This document shows, piece by piece, positions 42,203 to 51,369 of a stretch of DNA of 64,000 bases. The DNA comes from Mesorhizobium_G sp050247155 (GTDB lineage Bacteria; Pseudomonadota; Alphaproteobacteria; Rhizobiales; Rhizobiaceae), in NCBI GenBank assembly GCA_050247155.1, contig JBFWUS010000001.1:124001-188000 (forward strand), given 5' to 3'. The notes below the pieces were generated by a model. It did no database searches, was not told the origin of the DNA, and saw only the letters and a list, made by a program, of their open reading frames with translations. A program made the position numbers and the translations under genes. Each line of letters opens with the position of its first letter. The stretch's first letter is position 1.

Positions 42203-43747
42203 TCAGACCTTCGCCGATACCATCATGAAGGCGGGCGTGTCGCTGCCGAAGCCGACGGTAGTATTGACGTCGTCGTCGTCCTTATAGCGGCGCGGGCGAT
42301 CGTGGGGACGTTCGGCCTTGCGGCCGTTTTCGGCACGGATGGCCTCCTTGCGCTGGCGGCGCTCGGCAAGCTCTTCGGCCGGTACGACAGACCTGCTCGG
42401 TGCGGCGGCGTTTTCGGCTGCCTCCGGACGCTCGCGGCGACGGTTATCCGGCCTGCCGCGGCCATCGCGCGGCTTGCGCTCGCTGTGGCCGCCGCGTTCC
42501 CGGCCGCGACGCGGACGGTCGTCATCGCCTTCAGTAACAATTAGGGTCGACAGGTCGCCGTCATGCCATTCGATCTTTTGGCCGATCAGGCTTTCGATGG
42601 CGCCGACGTATTTGGTGTCGGAGCGCGTGGCGATGGTAAAGGATTTTCCCGACCGCCCCGCGCGACCGGTGCGGCCGATGCGGTGGACGTAGTCTTCGGC
42701 ATGGATAGGCACGTCGTAGTTGAAGACGTGGCTGACATCGGGAATGTCGAGGCCACGCGCGGCAACGTCGGAAGCAACGAGCAGCTTCAGCTTGCCGTCG
42801 CGGAAATTGGCCAGCATCGCCATACGCGCGCGCTGGTCCATGTCGCCATGCAAGGCGCCGGCATCGAAGTCGTGTTTCACCAGCGAGCGGAACAGCTCCG
42901 ACACTTCGACCTTGCGGTTGCAGAAGATAATCGCGTTCTTGATCGCGTCGCCTTCGGCACGGATCAGGTCGCGCAGCACCGCGCGTTTATCCCAAGGCTT
43001 CGTGCCGGATTTGATCAGGCGCTGCGTAACCGTTGAAGCAGTCGTGGCGGCCTTGGCGACTTCCACGCGCGCCGGCGTGTGCAGGAACTGCTCGGTAAGC
43101 TTGGTGATTTCCGGCGGCATGGTCGCCGAAAAGAACAAGGTCTGCCGGGTGAACGGGATCAGCTTGCAGATACGCTCGATGTCGGGAATGAAACCCATGT
43201 CCAGCATACGGTCTGCCTCGTCGATAACGAGGATTTCCACGCCGGTGAGAAGCAGCTTGCCGCGCTCGAAATGATCCAGCAGGCGGCCGGGCGTCGCAAT
43301 CAGGACGTCTACGCCGCGCTCGAGCTTCTTTTCCTGGTCGTCAAACGAAACGCCACCGATGAGCAGCGCCACGGTGAGCTTGTGATTCTTGCCGTATTTG
43401 ACGAAATTTTCTTCCACCTGCGCGGCAAGCTCACGCGTCGGCTCAAGGATCAGCGTACGCGGCATGCGGGCGCGGGCGCGACCTTTTTCGAGGCGCGTGA
43501 TCATCGGCAACACGAAGGCGGCGGTCTTGCCGGTCCCCGTCTGGGCGATGCCGAGCACGTCCTTGCCCTGCAGAGCGTGCGGAATGGCGCCGGCCTGGAT
43601 CGGGGTAGGCGTCGTGTAGCCTGTGTCGGACACGGCTGAAAGCACTTTCGGCGACAGGCCGAGATCCGCGAATGTGACCTGTTCGGGAGCGGTGGTGTTC
43701 GAGAGTTCGATTTGCGCGTCGTGCGCCGAGTCAATAGCAACGGACAA
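42203..43747 (-). CDS. rhlE: DEAD-box RNA helicase (RhlE type)
   Basis: This 514-residue ATP-dependent RNA helicase has all the core motifs: Q motif around YTTPTPIQAGAIP, AQTGTGKT (I), PTRELAAQ (Ia), DEAD within VIDEADRMLD (II), SAT (III) and HRIGRTGRAGR (VI). A basic, low-complexity C-terminal tail rich in Arg-Gly (about residues 405-500) is typical of RhlE-like proteins and binds RNA. It probably acts in RNA folding, ribosome assembly or cold response. The nadK gene lies upstream on the same strand. Confidence 0.95.
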   Translation of the reverse strand: MSVAIDSAHDAQIELSNTTAPEQVTFADLGLSPKVLSAVSDTGYTTPTPIQAGAIPHALQGKDVLGIAQTGTGKTAAFVLPMITRLEKGRARARMPRTLILEPTRELAAQVEENFVKYGKNHKLTVALLIGGVSFDDQEKKLERGVDVLIATPGRLLDHFERGKLLLTGVEILVIDEADRMLDMGFIPDIERICKLIPFTRQTLFFSATMPPEITKLTEQFLHTPARVEVAKAATTASTVTQRLIKSGTKPWDKRAVLRDLIRAEGDAIKNAIIFCNRKVEVSELFRSLVKHDFDAGALHGDMDQRARMAMLANFRDGKLKLLVASDVAARGLDIPDVSHVFNYDVPIHAEDYVHRIGRTGRAGRSGKSFTIATRSDTKYVGAIESLIGQKIEWHDGDLSTLIVTEGDDDRPRRGRERGGHSERKPRDGRGRPDNRRRERPEAAENAAAPSRSVVPAEELAERRQRKEAIRAENGRKAERPHDRPRRYKDDDDVNTTVGFGSDTPAFMMVSAKV

Positions 43748-43930
43748 GATGTGTATGCGCCTTGTAGCTGGCGAAGTCGCGGCCCTGGCCGCGGCAGGCG
43801 CACGGCGCCCACTTATTTTGTGCGCTGCAATACGCTCAAAATCGGACAGTTGTCAACAGAAACGCCCAGATTTGCTGGGTGTTCCAATGTTTGTCGGGCC
43901 GGATGTCACGTGAAAGTGTGAATAAACGGT

Positions 43931-44701
43931 TCAATATCTGAACTGCTCGGCCAGAATGCGTTCGTTCCACGAATGGCTGGGGTCGAACAGCAGGGTGGCC
44001 GTGGCGTCAGGCGACTCGCGCACCGTCACGGCACTGACGGCCTTGACCTCGGTATGGTCGGCGGCCGCGTTGACGGGGCGCTTGCCGGGCTCCAGCACTT
44101 CAAAACGTACCGTTGAATGGTTCGAGATTAGCGCACCGCGCCAGCGCCGCGGCCGGAACGGGCTGACCGGCGTCAGCGCCAAGAGCGGCGCGTCGAGCGG
44201 AAGGATCGGGCCATGGGCGGACAGGTTGTAGGCTGTGGAGCCGGCCGGCGTCGCGACCATGACGCCGTCGCAACTCAACTCGTCGAGCCGCACCTTGTCG
44301 TCCACGCTGATGCGGATCTTTGCCGTCTGGTAGGATTGGCGCCATAGCGCCACCTCGTTGATGGCGAGCGCGGTCGTCCTGGTTCCATCGTCGCATTCGG
44401 CCGTCATTTCGAGTGGTCGAATGGTCTCGGGCACAGCACTGGCGATGCGCTTCGGCAGGCCCTTTTCGCTGTATTCGTTCATCAGGAAGCCGATGGTGCC
44501 GCGGTTCATGCCATAGACACGCTTGCCGGTGCTCATCGTCTCACGCATCGTCTGTAGCAGAAAACCATCGCCGCCGAGCGCCACGATCACGTCGGCATCC
44601 TGAAGATTGGCGTTGCCATAGATTTCCGTCAGACGCGCGGCGGCCTCCTTGGCGTCGGTCGCATCGGACGAGACGAAGGCAAGTGCCGCAGGCTCAGCCA
44701 T
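43931..44701 (-). CDS. nadK: NAD kinase
   Basis: The 256-residue enzyme phosphorylates NAD to NADP. It contains the GGDG motif (VALGGDGFLLQT) and the conserved NE/D motif region LAINEVAL, with the loop CDGVMVATPAGSTAYNLSAHGP. The frame is open to 44827, but the ATG at 44701 starts MAEPAALAFVSSD, the family norm. It lies 183 bp upstream of rhlE on the same strand. Confidence 0.95.
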   Translation of the reverse strand: MAEPAALAFVSSDATDAKEAAARLTEIYGNANLQDADVIVALGGDGFLLQTMRETMSTGKRVYGMNRGTIGFLMNEYSEKGLPKRIASAVPETIRPLEMTAECDDGTRTTALAINEVALWRQSYQTAKIRISVDDKVRLDELSCDGVMVATPAGSTAYNLSAHGPILPLDAPLLALTPVSPFRPRRWRGALISNHSTVRFEVLEPGKRPVNAAADHTEVKAVSAVTVRESPDATATLLFDPSHSWNERILAEQFRY

Positions 44702-44792
44702 CAATGCGTTTCCATCCCTTTGACAGTTGCGGGCGTCGGCGTAGCATGCGTCATGCCGCCTTGCATAGGCGCGAGGACTACCCGGGAGGAGC

Positions 44793-45206
44793 GTGGTGAA
44801 GATCGACGGTTCATGCCATTGCGGCAAGATCAGCTACGAAGCCGACGTTGACCCGGACAAGGTCGGCGTTTGCCATTGCACCGACTGCCAGCAACTGACG
44901 GGGACGGCGTTCCGCGTGACGGCTTTTGCGCCGGAGGCCGACTTCACGGTGCTGTCGGGTGAGCCGAAGACCTACATCAAGACGACTGCTGATAGTGGCA
45001 ATCCGCGCGCTCAGATGTTTTGCGCTGACTGCGGCTCGCATTTATGGGTCACCAGTGTCGGCGAGGGGCCGAAGGTCTATGGCATCCGCGTTGGCACCGC
45101 CCGCCAGCGGGAGCAACTGAAACCAAGCCGGCAGGTCTGGCATCAGTCTGCACTGAGTTGGGTCGACACTATCGGCACTCTGCCGGCGGTCGAAAAGGGC
45201 AGCTGA
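44793..45206 (+). CDS. GFA domain protein (glutathione-dependent formaldehyde-activating family)
   Basis: The 137-residue protein has the zinc-binding cysteines of the GFA/CENP-V domain: GSCHCGKI, CHCTDCQQLTG and FCADCGSHLW. The founding enzyme speeds the addition of glutathione to formaldehyde, but most members have no tested activity. The start is GTG at 44793 or the next GTG at 44796, after a GGGAGGAGC ribosome site. It is divergent from nadK, whose start is 92 bp away. Confidence 0.9.
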   Translation: MVKIDGSCHCGKISYEADVDPDKVGVCHCTDCQQLTGTAFRVTAFAPEADFTVLSGEPKTYIKTTADSGNPRAQMFCADCGSHLWVTSVGEGPKVYGIRVGTARQREQLKPSRQVWHQSALSWVDTIGTLPAVEKGS

Positions 45207-45298
45207 CAGCGCTGGCGTGCTCTTCGGGAATTGGCTCGGATGATTGCGGCGGCGTTTTTCCTTTACTGCCGCATCAAATATGCTAACCGGGACACATT

Positions 45299-45374
<76 letters not shown>

Positions 45375-45968
45375 AGCTCCTATTGTACATATCAGATTTC
45401 TATCTCTTCATAAACCAAGCCGGACTTTTTCCACGGTCTTGTTGACCGTGTCGTGGCTGTAAATATGTACAAATTCACCAACGTATGTGAGAACGCTAAT
45501 ATCGCCGATGCGTGTAGTGCAGCGGCGATATCCGCCTTGGGGGGCGGATGGCGGAGGTAGCTATGGGTACGCTCGTTAGCAGACGGCGGGTTTCGTCCGA
45601 CCGGCATTTGACCGGTTGGCGGCGTTTGGTTCGCAACTTTCTCGACTGGTGGCTTTGGGACTGGCGATAACTCGTCGAGCGACGCACCTATTCCAAGGTC
45701 TGACATCGCCAAGACACTCCTACAAATGGCGCGTTGGTATTGCCGGTTAATCTGTACCGGCACTCATGATGCGCTTCGGTTCGCGAAAATTATGATCTTC
45801 CGACCATTCCCGCGTTGAATGCCAGCAGACCTCAGGTCAATTGCCTCATTGCCTGAGAAAGCTAGCGGACAAAATGCAGGGTGACATTCCGCCACGCTTT
45901 GGTGATTGGCCGAGGCGGTCGATGCGGTCTATACGCCTCGCCTCATGTGGCGTGAGCAGATTTGAACC
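45375..45968. other. 594-bp gap after tRNA-Thr without a convincing gene
   Basis: A 124-codon open frame on the minus strand (45392-45763) has no recognisable product or strong start and is not called. A perfect hairpin, CACGGTC-TTGTT-GACCGTG, is at 45432-45450. It is flanked by a perfect 10-bp inverted repeat, TTGTACATAT (45383-45392) and ATATGTACAA (45463-45472). Composition is less GC-rich than the flanks, as in remnants of past insertions. Confidence 0.6.
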
Positions 45969-46715
45969 ATGGCAGTTGACGTTGGATATCTGAGCGCCCT
46001 TGGCGCGGGCGCGCTTTCGTTCCTGTCGCCATGCGTGCTGCCGCTGGTTCCACCCTACCTCTGCTACATGGCCGGTGTTTCGGTCGAAGATTTCCGGGGC
46101 GACGCTGGCGCGACGACGCGCATCGCATCGCGCAAAGCGCTTCTGTCAGCCGCACTAGCCTTTGTCCTTGGCTTCACGACGGTTTTCGTGGCTTTGGGGG
46201 CAGGGGCTTCAACGATCGGTCGTTTCCTGCGTGTCTGGCAGGCGGAGCTTGGCGTTGCTGCTGGCATAGTTATCATTTTGATGGGTCTGAATTTTCTCGG
46301 CCTGATACGCATTCCGCTGCTGTCGCGCGAAGCGCGGCTGCAGGCCGATGCAAAGCCGGCGACCCTGGCAGGGGCATATCTGATGGGACTTGCCTTCGCT
46401 TTTGGTTGGACGCCGTGCATCGGGCCTGTGCTTGGACCCATTCTGACTCTGGCCGGCGGGCGTGAGACGGTAACCGACGGCGCGTTGCTGTTGTTCGTCT
46501 ATTCGCTTGGCCTCGGCATCCCATTCCTGATCGCCGCCTTATTCTCGGAAGGCTTTATGCGCTTTCTCGGAAAATTCCGGGTGCATCTTGGAAGGGTCGA
46601 AAAGGCGATCGGCGTGCTGCTGGTGATCGCCGGTGCGCTGTTCATGACCGGCGGCATCCAGACGGCAGCCTATTGGATTCTCGAAACCTTCCCGGCCCTT
46701 CAGCAACTTGGCTAG
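45969..46715 (+). CDS. ccdA: Cytochrome c biogenesis thiol transporter CcdA
   Basis: This 248-residue membrane protein has six helices and the two redox cysteines of the family, in LSPCVLPLVPPYL and FGWTPCIGPVLGPI. It moves reducing power from cytoplasmic thioredoxin to periplasmic thiol partners for haem attachment to cytochrome c. The stop falls inside a 56-bp tandem duplication, so a second copy of the 3' end, including the stop, follows downstream. It is separated from glmU by 149 bp. Confidence 0.93.
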   Translation: MAVDVGYLSALGAGALSFLSPCVLPLVPPYLCYMAGVSVEDFRGDAGATTRIASRKALLSAALAFVLGFTTVFVALGAGASTIGRFLRVWQAELGVAAGIVIILMGLNFLGLIRIPLLSREARLQADAKPATLAGAYLMGLAFAFGWTPCIGPVLGPILTLAGGRETVTDGALLLFVYSLGLGIPFLIAALFSEGFMRFLGKFRVHLGRVEKAIGVLLVIAGALFMTGGIQTAAYWILETFPALQQLG

Positions 46716-46773
46716 GCACGGCAGCCTATTGGATTCTCGAAACCTTCCCGGCCCTTCAGCAACTTGGCTAGGC
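46663..46773. repeat. 56-bp tandem duplication over the ccdA 3' end
   Basis: The unit starting CGGCAGCCTATTGGATTCTC occurs at 46663-46718 and again at 46719-46773, identical but for the last base. The first copy holds the ccdA stop; the second is noncoding. Confidence 0.95.
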
Positions 46774-46864
46774 CTGGATTACAACCTATTGGGCCGGGAG
46801 TTCAATTTTGTGTGCGCTTCGCATACATATCGCGCGATTCTCGTCCTTTCTGTCCGGATTTCCC

Positions 46865-48214
46865 ATGACCGAACGAAGCTGCCTGTCGATCATTCTTGCC
46901 GCCGGCGAAGGCACGCGCATGAAAAGCGCGACGCCGAAGGTGCTGCACAAGATCGCCGGGCTGGCGATGTTGGCGCATGTGGTCAAGGCAGCCGAAGCAG
47001 CGGGCGCAGGAGACATCGCGCTGGTGATCGGCCATGGCGCCGAAGCCGTACGCAAGGGGACTGCGGCTTTCGCAGCCAAGGCGGACGTGTTTGTGCAGGA
47101 GCAGCGCCTCGGTACTGCGCACGCCGTGCTGGCGGCGCGCGAGGCAATTGCGCGCGGCTACGACGACGTTCTGGTCATGTTCGGCGATACGCCGTTGCTC
47201 GATCCGGCTGACCTGATCGCGGCTCGTGCAAAGCTTGCGGAAGGTTACGCCGTCGTCGTCATGGGTTTTCGTACCGACGATCCCGCAGGTTACGGTCGGC
47301 TGATCCACAAGGATGGCGCGCTGGTGGCGATCCGTGAGGCAAAAGATTGCTCGCCGGAGGAGCTGAAGATCAACTTTCTCAACGGCGGCCTGATGGCCAT
47401 AGACGGTCGGGAGGCGTTGAGGCTGCTCGATCAGGTCGGCAACTCGAATGCAAAGGGCGAATACTATCTGACCGACGTCGTTGAAATCGCCGGCGGCGCA
47501 GACCTCAAGGTCGTGGCGACCGAAGCGAATTTCGACAGCGTGCTCGGCATCAACAATCGGGCCGAACTGGCGCAAGCCGAGGCGGTCTGGCAGCAGCGCA
47601 AGCGCCGCACGATGATGCTGTCGGGTGTCACTCTGAAAGCGCCGGAAACGGTGTTTTTTTCGCACGATACCGCGATCGGCCCTGACACTGTTATCGAGCC
47701 GAATGTCGTATTCGGCCCAGGCGTCAAGGTCGCGGCGAATGTCGAAATCCGTGCTTTCTCGCACCTCGAAGATGCGATTGTGGCGGAGGGCTGCGAGGTA
47801 GGGCCTTATGCGCGGTTGCGGCCTGGAGCTGAGCTCAAGGAGAAGGCGAAGGTCGGCAATTTCGTCGAAGTGAAGAAGGCCGTTATCGAAGCCGGCGCCA
47901 AAGCCAACCACCTGTCCTATATCGGCGATGCACGGGTCGGCGCAGGGACAAATATCGGGGCGGGCACGATTTTCTGTAATTATGACGGCTACACCAAGGC
48001 ATTTACCGACATCGCTGAGAACGCCTTTATCGGCTCGAACAGTTCGCTGGTCGCCCCAGTGTCGATTGGCAAGGGCGCCTATGTTGCGACGGGCAGCGTC
48101 ATCACCGAGAACGTGCCGGAGGACGCCCTGGCTTTCGGGCGCTCGCGCCAATCGACCCTGCCGGGCAAAGGAAAACAGTTGCGCGAGCGACGCGCATCGG
48201 CCGCTAAGAAGTGA
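46865..48214 (+). CDS. glmU: Bifunctional UDP-N-acetylglucosamine pyrophosphorylase / glucosamine-1-phosphate acetyltransferase
   Basis: The 449-residue GlmU makes UDP-N-acetylglucosamine in two steps. The N-terminal uridyltransferase has LAAGEGTRMKS; the C-terminal left-handed beta-helix acetyltransferase has the hexapeptide repeat region with IGPDTVIEPNVVFGPGVKVA and IGSNSSLVAP. The start ATG 46865 (MTERSCLSIILAAG) was chosen over a frame open to 46808. It is followed by glmS after 187 bp, so both steps that lead into the amino-sugar pool are together. Confidence 0.97.
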   Translation: MTERSCLSIILAAGEGTRMKSATPKVLHKIAGLAMLAHVVKAAEAAGAGDIALVIGHGAEAVRKGTAAFAAKADVFVQEQRLGTAHAVLAAREAIARGYDDVLVMFGDTPLLDPADLIAARAKLAEGYAVVVMGFRTDDPAGYGRLIHKDGALVAIREAKDCSPEELKINFLNGGLMAIDGREALRLLDQVGNSNAKGEYYLTDVVEIAGGADLKVVATEANFDSVLGINNRAELAQAEAVWQQRKRRTMMLSGVTLKAPETVFFSHDTAIGPDTVIEPNVVFGPGVKVAANVEIRAFSHLEDAIVAEGCEVGPYARLRPGAELKEKAKVGNFVEVKKAVIEAGAKANHLSYIGDARVGAGTNIGAGTIFCNYDGYTKAFTDIAENAFIGSNSSLVAPVSIGKGAYVATGSVITENVPEDALAFGRSRQSTLPGKGKQLRERRASAAKK

Positions 48215-48401
48215 GTCTTTGCCGTAACCGCTCTTCAATACCGTCGTGATAGTCAGCAGGCTCGGTGTTCGTCTTGACGCGGGCTTGCGCTGTTAAGGCT
48301 GACATCAAACGAAACGCAATTTTACTTTCGCAGGTGCGAAGAGATTTCTAGATAGCCGGATAGAAAATCGGCGCTTCGGGCGCGAATCGGGGCAGTCTTT
48401 C

Positions 48402-50225
48402 ATGTGTGGAATTGTTGGAATTGTCGGCCACTCGCCAGTCGCGCCGCTGATCGTCGATGCGTTGAAGCGCCTGGAATATCGCGGCTACGACTCCGCCGGT
48501 GTCGCGACCATCGAGCATGGCGAGCTCGCGCGTAGGCGCGCCGAGGGCAAGTTGATCAACCTGGAGCGCCGCCTGACCGCAGAGCCGCTTGGCGGCACGA
48601 TCGGCATCGGCCATACGCGCTGGGCGACCCACGGCGTGCCCAACGAGACCAACGCACACCCGCATTTTTCTAACGGAGTCGCGATCGTCCACAACGGAAT
48701 CATCGAGAACTTCTCTGATCTTAGAGATGAGCTCTCGCGCGACGGTTTCGAGTTTACATCGCAGACCGACACGGAAGTTGTCGCCCATCTCGTCTCGCGC
48801 GAGTTGAAGCACGGCGCTCGGCCGGTCGACGCCGCTTTCAAGGCGCTGAAGCGGCTCGAAGGCGCTTTTGCCTTGGCGATCATGTTCAAGGGCGACGAGG
48901 ACTTGATCGTCGGTGCACGCAACGGCCCGCCTCTGGCCGTGGGCCACGGCGACGGCGAGATGTATCTGGGCTCGGACGCGATCGCGCTGGCGCCATTCAC
49001 CAACTCGATCACCTATCTCGAAGACGGCGATTGGGCAGTGGTGCGACGCAACCATGTCCAGATCTACGACATGGCTGGCGAGCCTGTGCAGCGTAAGCGC
49101 CAGCAGTCGATCGGCACGTCGTTCCTGGTCGACAAGGGCAACCACCGCCATTTCATGCACAAGGAAATCCATGAGCAGCCCGAGGTGATTTCTCACACGC
49201 TCGGCAACTATATCGATTTCACCAACGGCAAGACCAAGCCGATTGAACTGCCTTGGGACTTTGCCAAGATCGACCGCTTGGCCATTTCGGCCTGTGGCAC
49301 GGCCTATCTGGCCGGCCTTGTCGGCAAATACTGGTTTGAGCGTTTCGCGCGCCTGCCTGTCGATATCGATGTCGCCTCGGAGTTCCGTTATCGCGAGATA
49401 CCGCTGTCCAAGAACAGTGCGGCGCTCTTTGTCTCGCAGTCGGGCGAAACCGCGGACACGCTGGCCTCGCTGCGCTACTGCCGCAAGGAAGGCTTGGCGA
49501 TTGGAGCAATCGTCAATGTGCGCGAATCGACAATCGCCCGCGAATCCGACGTGACGCTGCCAACGCTGGCAGGCCCGGAAATCGGCGTGGCTTCGACCAA
49601 GGCATTTACCTGCCAGCTCGCCGTGATGGCGTCTCTGGCGCTGCGCGCCGGCGTCGAGCGCGGCCATATTTCTGCGGACGAAGAGCGGGCGATGACGAAA
49701 CAGCTCGCCGAGACGCCGCGCCTCGCCAGCCAGATCATCAAGCTCGAGGAGCAGATCGAAAAGGTCGCGCATGATCTGGCTCGTACACAGCACGTGCTCT
49801 ATCTCGGTCGCGATACCAATTATCCGCTGGCCCTGGAAGGTGCACTGAAGCTCAAGGAGCTGTCCTACATTCACGCCGAGGGCTATGCGGCCGGCGAGTT
49901 GAAACATGGGCCAATCGCACTGATCGACGAGAATATGCCGGTGATTGTCATTGCGCCGCACGACCGCATCTTCGAGAAGACCGTGTCGAACATGCAGGAG
50001 GTAGCGGCGCGCGGCGGCAAGATCATCCTAATCACCGACAAGAAGGGCGCTGAGCGCTCGACCGTGAAGACGCTCGCGACCATCGTGCTGCCGGACGTGC
50101 CGGAGATTATCGCGCCAATTCTGTATGCGCTGCCGATCCAGATGCTGGCCTATTATACGGCCGTCTTCATGGGTACGGACGTCGACCAGCCGCGCAATCT
50201 GGCGAAGTCGGTGACGGTGGAGTGA
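48402..50225 (+). CDS. glmS: Glutamine-fructose-6-phosphate transaminase (isomerising)
   Basis: The 607-residue GlmS makes glucosamine 6-phosphate from fructose 6-phosphate and glutamine. The mature N-terminal catalytic cysteine follows the initiator methionine (MCGIVGIVGHS). The glutaminase domain is followed by two SIS domains with SQSGETADTLASLRYCR and the C-terminal NLAKSVTVE. No glmS ribozyme precedes it. It lies directly after glmU. A 10-bp hairpin follows the stop. Confidence 0.98.
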   Translation: MCGIVGIVGHSPVAPLIVDALKRLEYRGYDSAGVATIEHGELARRRAEGKLINLERRLTAEPLGGTIGIGHTRWATHGVPNETNAHPHFSNGVAIVHNGIIENFSDLRDELSRDGFEFTSQTDTEVVAHLVSRELKHGARPVDAAFKALKRLEGAFALAIMFKGDEDLIVGARNGPPLAVGHGDGEMYLGSDAIALAPFTNSITYLEDGDWAVVRRNHVQIYDMAGEPVQRKRQQSIGTSFLVDKGNHRHFMHKEIHEQPEVISHTLGNYIDFTNGKTKPIELPWDFAKIDRLAISACGTAYLAGLVGKYWFERFARLPVDIDVASEFRYREIPLSKNSAALFVSQSGETADTLASLRYCRKEGLAIGAIVNVRESTIARESDVTLPTLAGPEIGVASTKAFTCQLAVMASLALRAGVERGHISADEERAMTKQLAETPRLASQIIKLEEQIEKVAHDLARTQHVLYLGRDTNYPLALEGALKLKELSYIHAEGYAAGELKHGPIALIDENMPVIVIAPHDRIFEKTVSNMQEVAARGGKIILITDKKGAERSTVKTLATIVLPDVPEIIAPILYALPIQMLAYYTAVFMGTDVDQPRNLAKSVTVE

Positions 50226-50234
50226 TGAGGCTTG

Positions 50235-50260
50235 AAATAGTGCATTTGGTGCACTATTTT
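50235..50260. promoter_or_regulatory. Hairpin after glmS and before the DUF4160 gene
   Basis: AAATAGTGCA (50235-50244) pairs perfectly with TGCACTATTT (50250-50259) around TTTGG, with one more T. It lies 10 bp after the glmS stop and 15 bp before the DUF4160 start, so it could be a glmS terminator or the operator of the toxin-antitoxin-like pair. Confidence 0.65.
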
Positions 50261-50274
50261 GCTGGAAGGCCGTG

Positions 50275-50502
50275 ATGCCGACGATCGCGCGGATCGGCAA
50301 TATCAAAATTCAGGTGTTTGCTGACGATCACAATCCGCCGCACTTTCACGTTGTGACCCCGGACGGCGAGGCCTTGGTTTCGATCGGCCACTTGCGAATC
50401 CTTCGTGGCGACCTGCGTCGGAAAGACTTTGATGCAGTGAGTGAATGGGCCAACCGGAACTTGGACGTGATCGAAGATGCCTGGAACAGCCTCAATGGAT
50501 GA
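50275..50502 (+). CDS. DUF4160 family protein (toxin-antitoxin-like)
   Basis: The 75-residue protein starts MPTIARIGNIKIQVFADDHNPPHFHV, which is the DUF4160 signature, and has the HFHV histidine pair. DUF4160 genes usually pair with DUF2442 genes and are predicted toxin-antitoxin-like modules, but the activity is unproven. ATG 50275 is chosen over GTG 50272; GGAAGG lies just before it. Its stop overlaps the next gene by 8 bp. Confidence 0.85.
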   Translation: MPTIARIGNIKIQVFADDHNPPHFHVVTPDGEALVSIGHLRILRGDLRRKDFDAVSEWANRNLDVIEDAWNSLNG

Positions 50503-50950
50503 ACGGATCAGCAGAGGCCTTCCGCTTCCGCGTATCGACAAGGTTGAACGACTGGGCGGGCGGCTGGTTAAGATCGGTTGGCGTGGCGGGGAGAGTGACG
50601 TCAGGGATCTTGGCCCGGCGCTCCTGAGCCATCGGCATTTTATCCCGCTCAGGAACGACGATGTCCTTTTCGCGTCCGTTCGGCCGAATGAAGACGGAAA
50701 TGCACTGGAGTGGGACGGAGGCATCGAACTGTCGGCGGAATGGATCGAACGGCTTCCCATAGCAACGATGGCCAATGTGGATTTCCGCTCCGCTATGGAA
50801 ACGCTAGGCTTGAGTCTCGACGGAATGGCCGCGCAACTGGAAATCTCACGCCGGCTAGTCGCAGACTACCGCCGCGACAAGCCTATTCCGCGGCATATTG
50901 CACTCGCCACGCGCTATCTGGTCGAACATCGACAAGCGGCTGCTAGCTGA
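50495..50950 (+). CDS. DUF2442 protein with C-terminal helix-turn-helix
   Basis: The 151-residue protein has a DUF2442 domain (residues 10-85, with GRLVKIGWRGGESDVRDLGPA) and a C-terminal region, LSLDGMAAQLEISRRLVADYRR, that reads as a helix-turn-helix. This fits an antitoxin or autoregulator. The ATG at 50495 overlaps the DUF4160 gene end, so they are coupled. It ends 2 bp before the crcB start. Confidence 0.82.
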   Translation: MDERISRGLPLPRIDKVERLGGRLVKIGWRGGESDVRDLGPALLSHRHFIPLRNDDVLFASVRPNEDGNALEWDGGIELSAEWIERLPIATMANVDFRSAMETLGLSLDGMAAQLEISRRLVADYRRDKPIPRHIALATRYLVEHRQAAAS

Positions 50951-50952
50951 CG

Positions 50953-51330
50953 ATGCAAAACCTTCTCCTCGTCATGATCGGCGGCGGCATAGGGGCCAGC
51001 GCGCGTCACCTGGTCAATCTCGGCGTGCCGAAATTGGCCGGGGTCGGATTTCCCTGGGCGACCGTCGTCGTCAACATTGTCGGATCGTTGGCCATGGGCG
51101 TTCTGGTCGGGCTACTGGCTCGGCGCTCGGGTGACACCACGGCGATGCGGCTCTTCCTTGCAACTGGCATTCTCGGTGGCTTCACCACTTTTTCCGCCTT
51201 CTCGCTCGATTTTGTGACGCTTTGGGAGCGTGGCGCGGCTGGCACAGCTTTCGCTTATGCGCTGTTCAGCGTCATAGGCGCGCTGGCCGCCATTTTTGCC
51301 GGATTGTGGCTCGTGCGCGCTGCCGGCTGA
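50953..51330 (+). CDS. crcB: Fluoride ion exporter CrcB
   Basis: The 125-residue protein has four helices and CrcB/Fluc signatures, including GGGIGASARHLVNLG at the N-terminus and the polar-track segment ILGGFTTFSAFSLD. These double-barrelled channels export fluoride. The gene starts 2 bp after the upstream stop, so there is no room for a fluoride riboswitch directly before it. It is probably cotranscribed with the pair upstream and the RluA-type gene downstream. Confidence 0.95.
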   Translation: MQNLLLVMIGGGIGASARHLVNLGVPKLAGVGFPWATVVVNIVGSLAMGVLVGLLARRSGDTTAMRLFLATGILGGFTTFSAFSLDFVTLWERGAAGTAFAYALFSVIGALAAIFAGLWLVRAAG

Positions 51331-51369
51331 TGCTATTGGCTGCCGCTTGAAGCGAAAATCCGGGAAAAA

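Noticed and set aside
45392..45763. A 124-codon minus-strand frame after tRNA-Thr
   Set aside because: No recognisable family, no convincing ribosome site and low-complexity Pro/Thr content. I looked for integrase motifs and could not support one.
48215..48401. Possible glmS ribozyme
   Set aside because: The leader is short and shows no such fold; ribozymes of this class are known from Gram-positive bacteria.
48348..49961. A 537-codon minus-strand frame opposite glmS
   Set aside because: It is a shadow of glmS in high-GC sequence, with no domain similarity and Arg/His/Asp-rich composition.
50953..51330. Possible fluoride riboswitch before crcB
   Set aside because: crcB starts 2 bp after the preceding stop, leaving no room for the leader.
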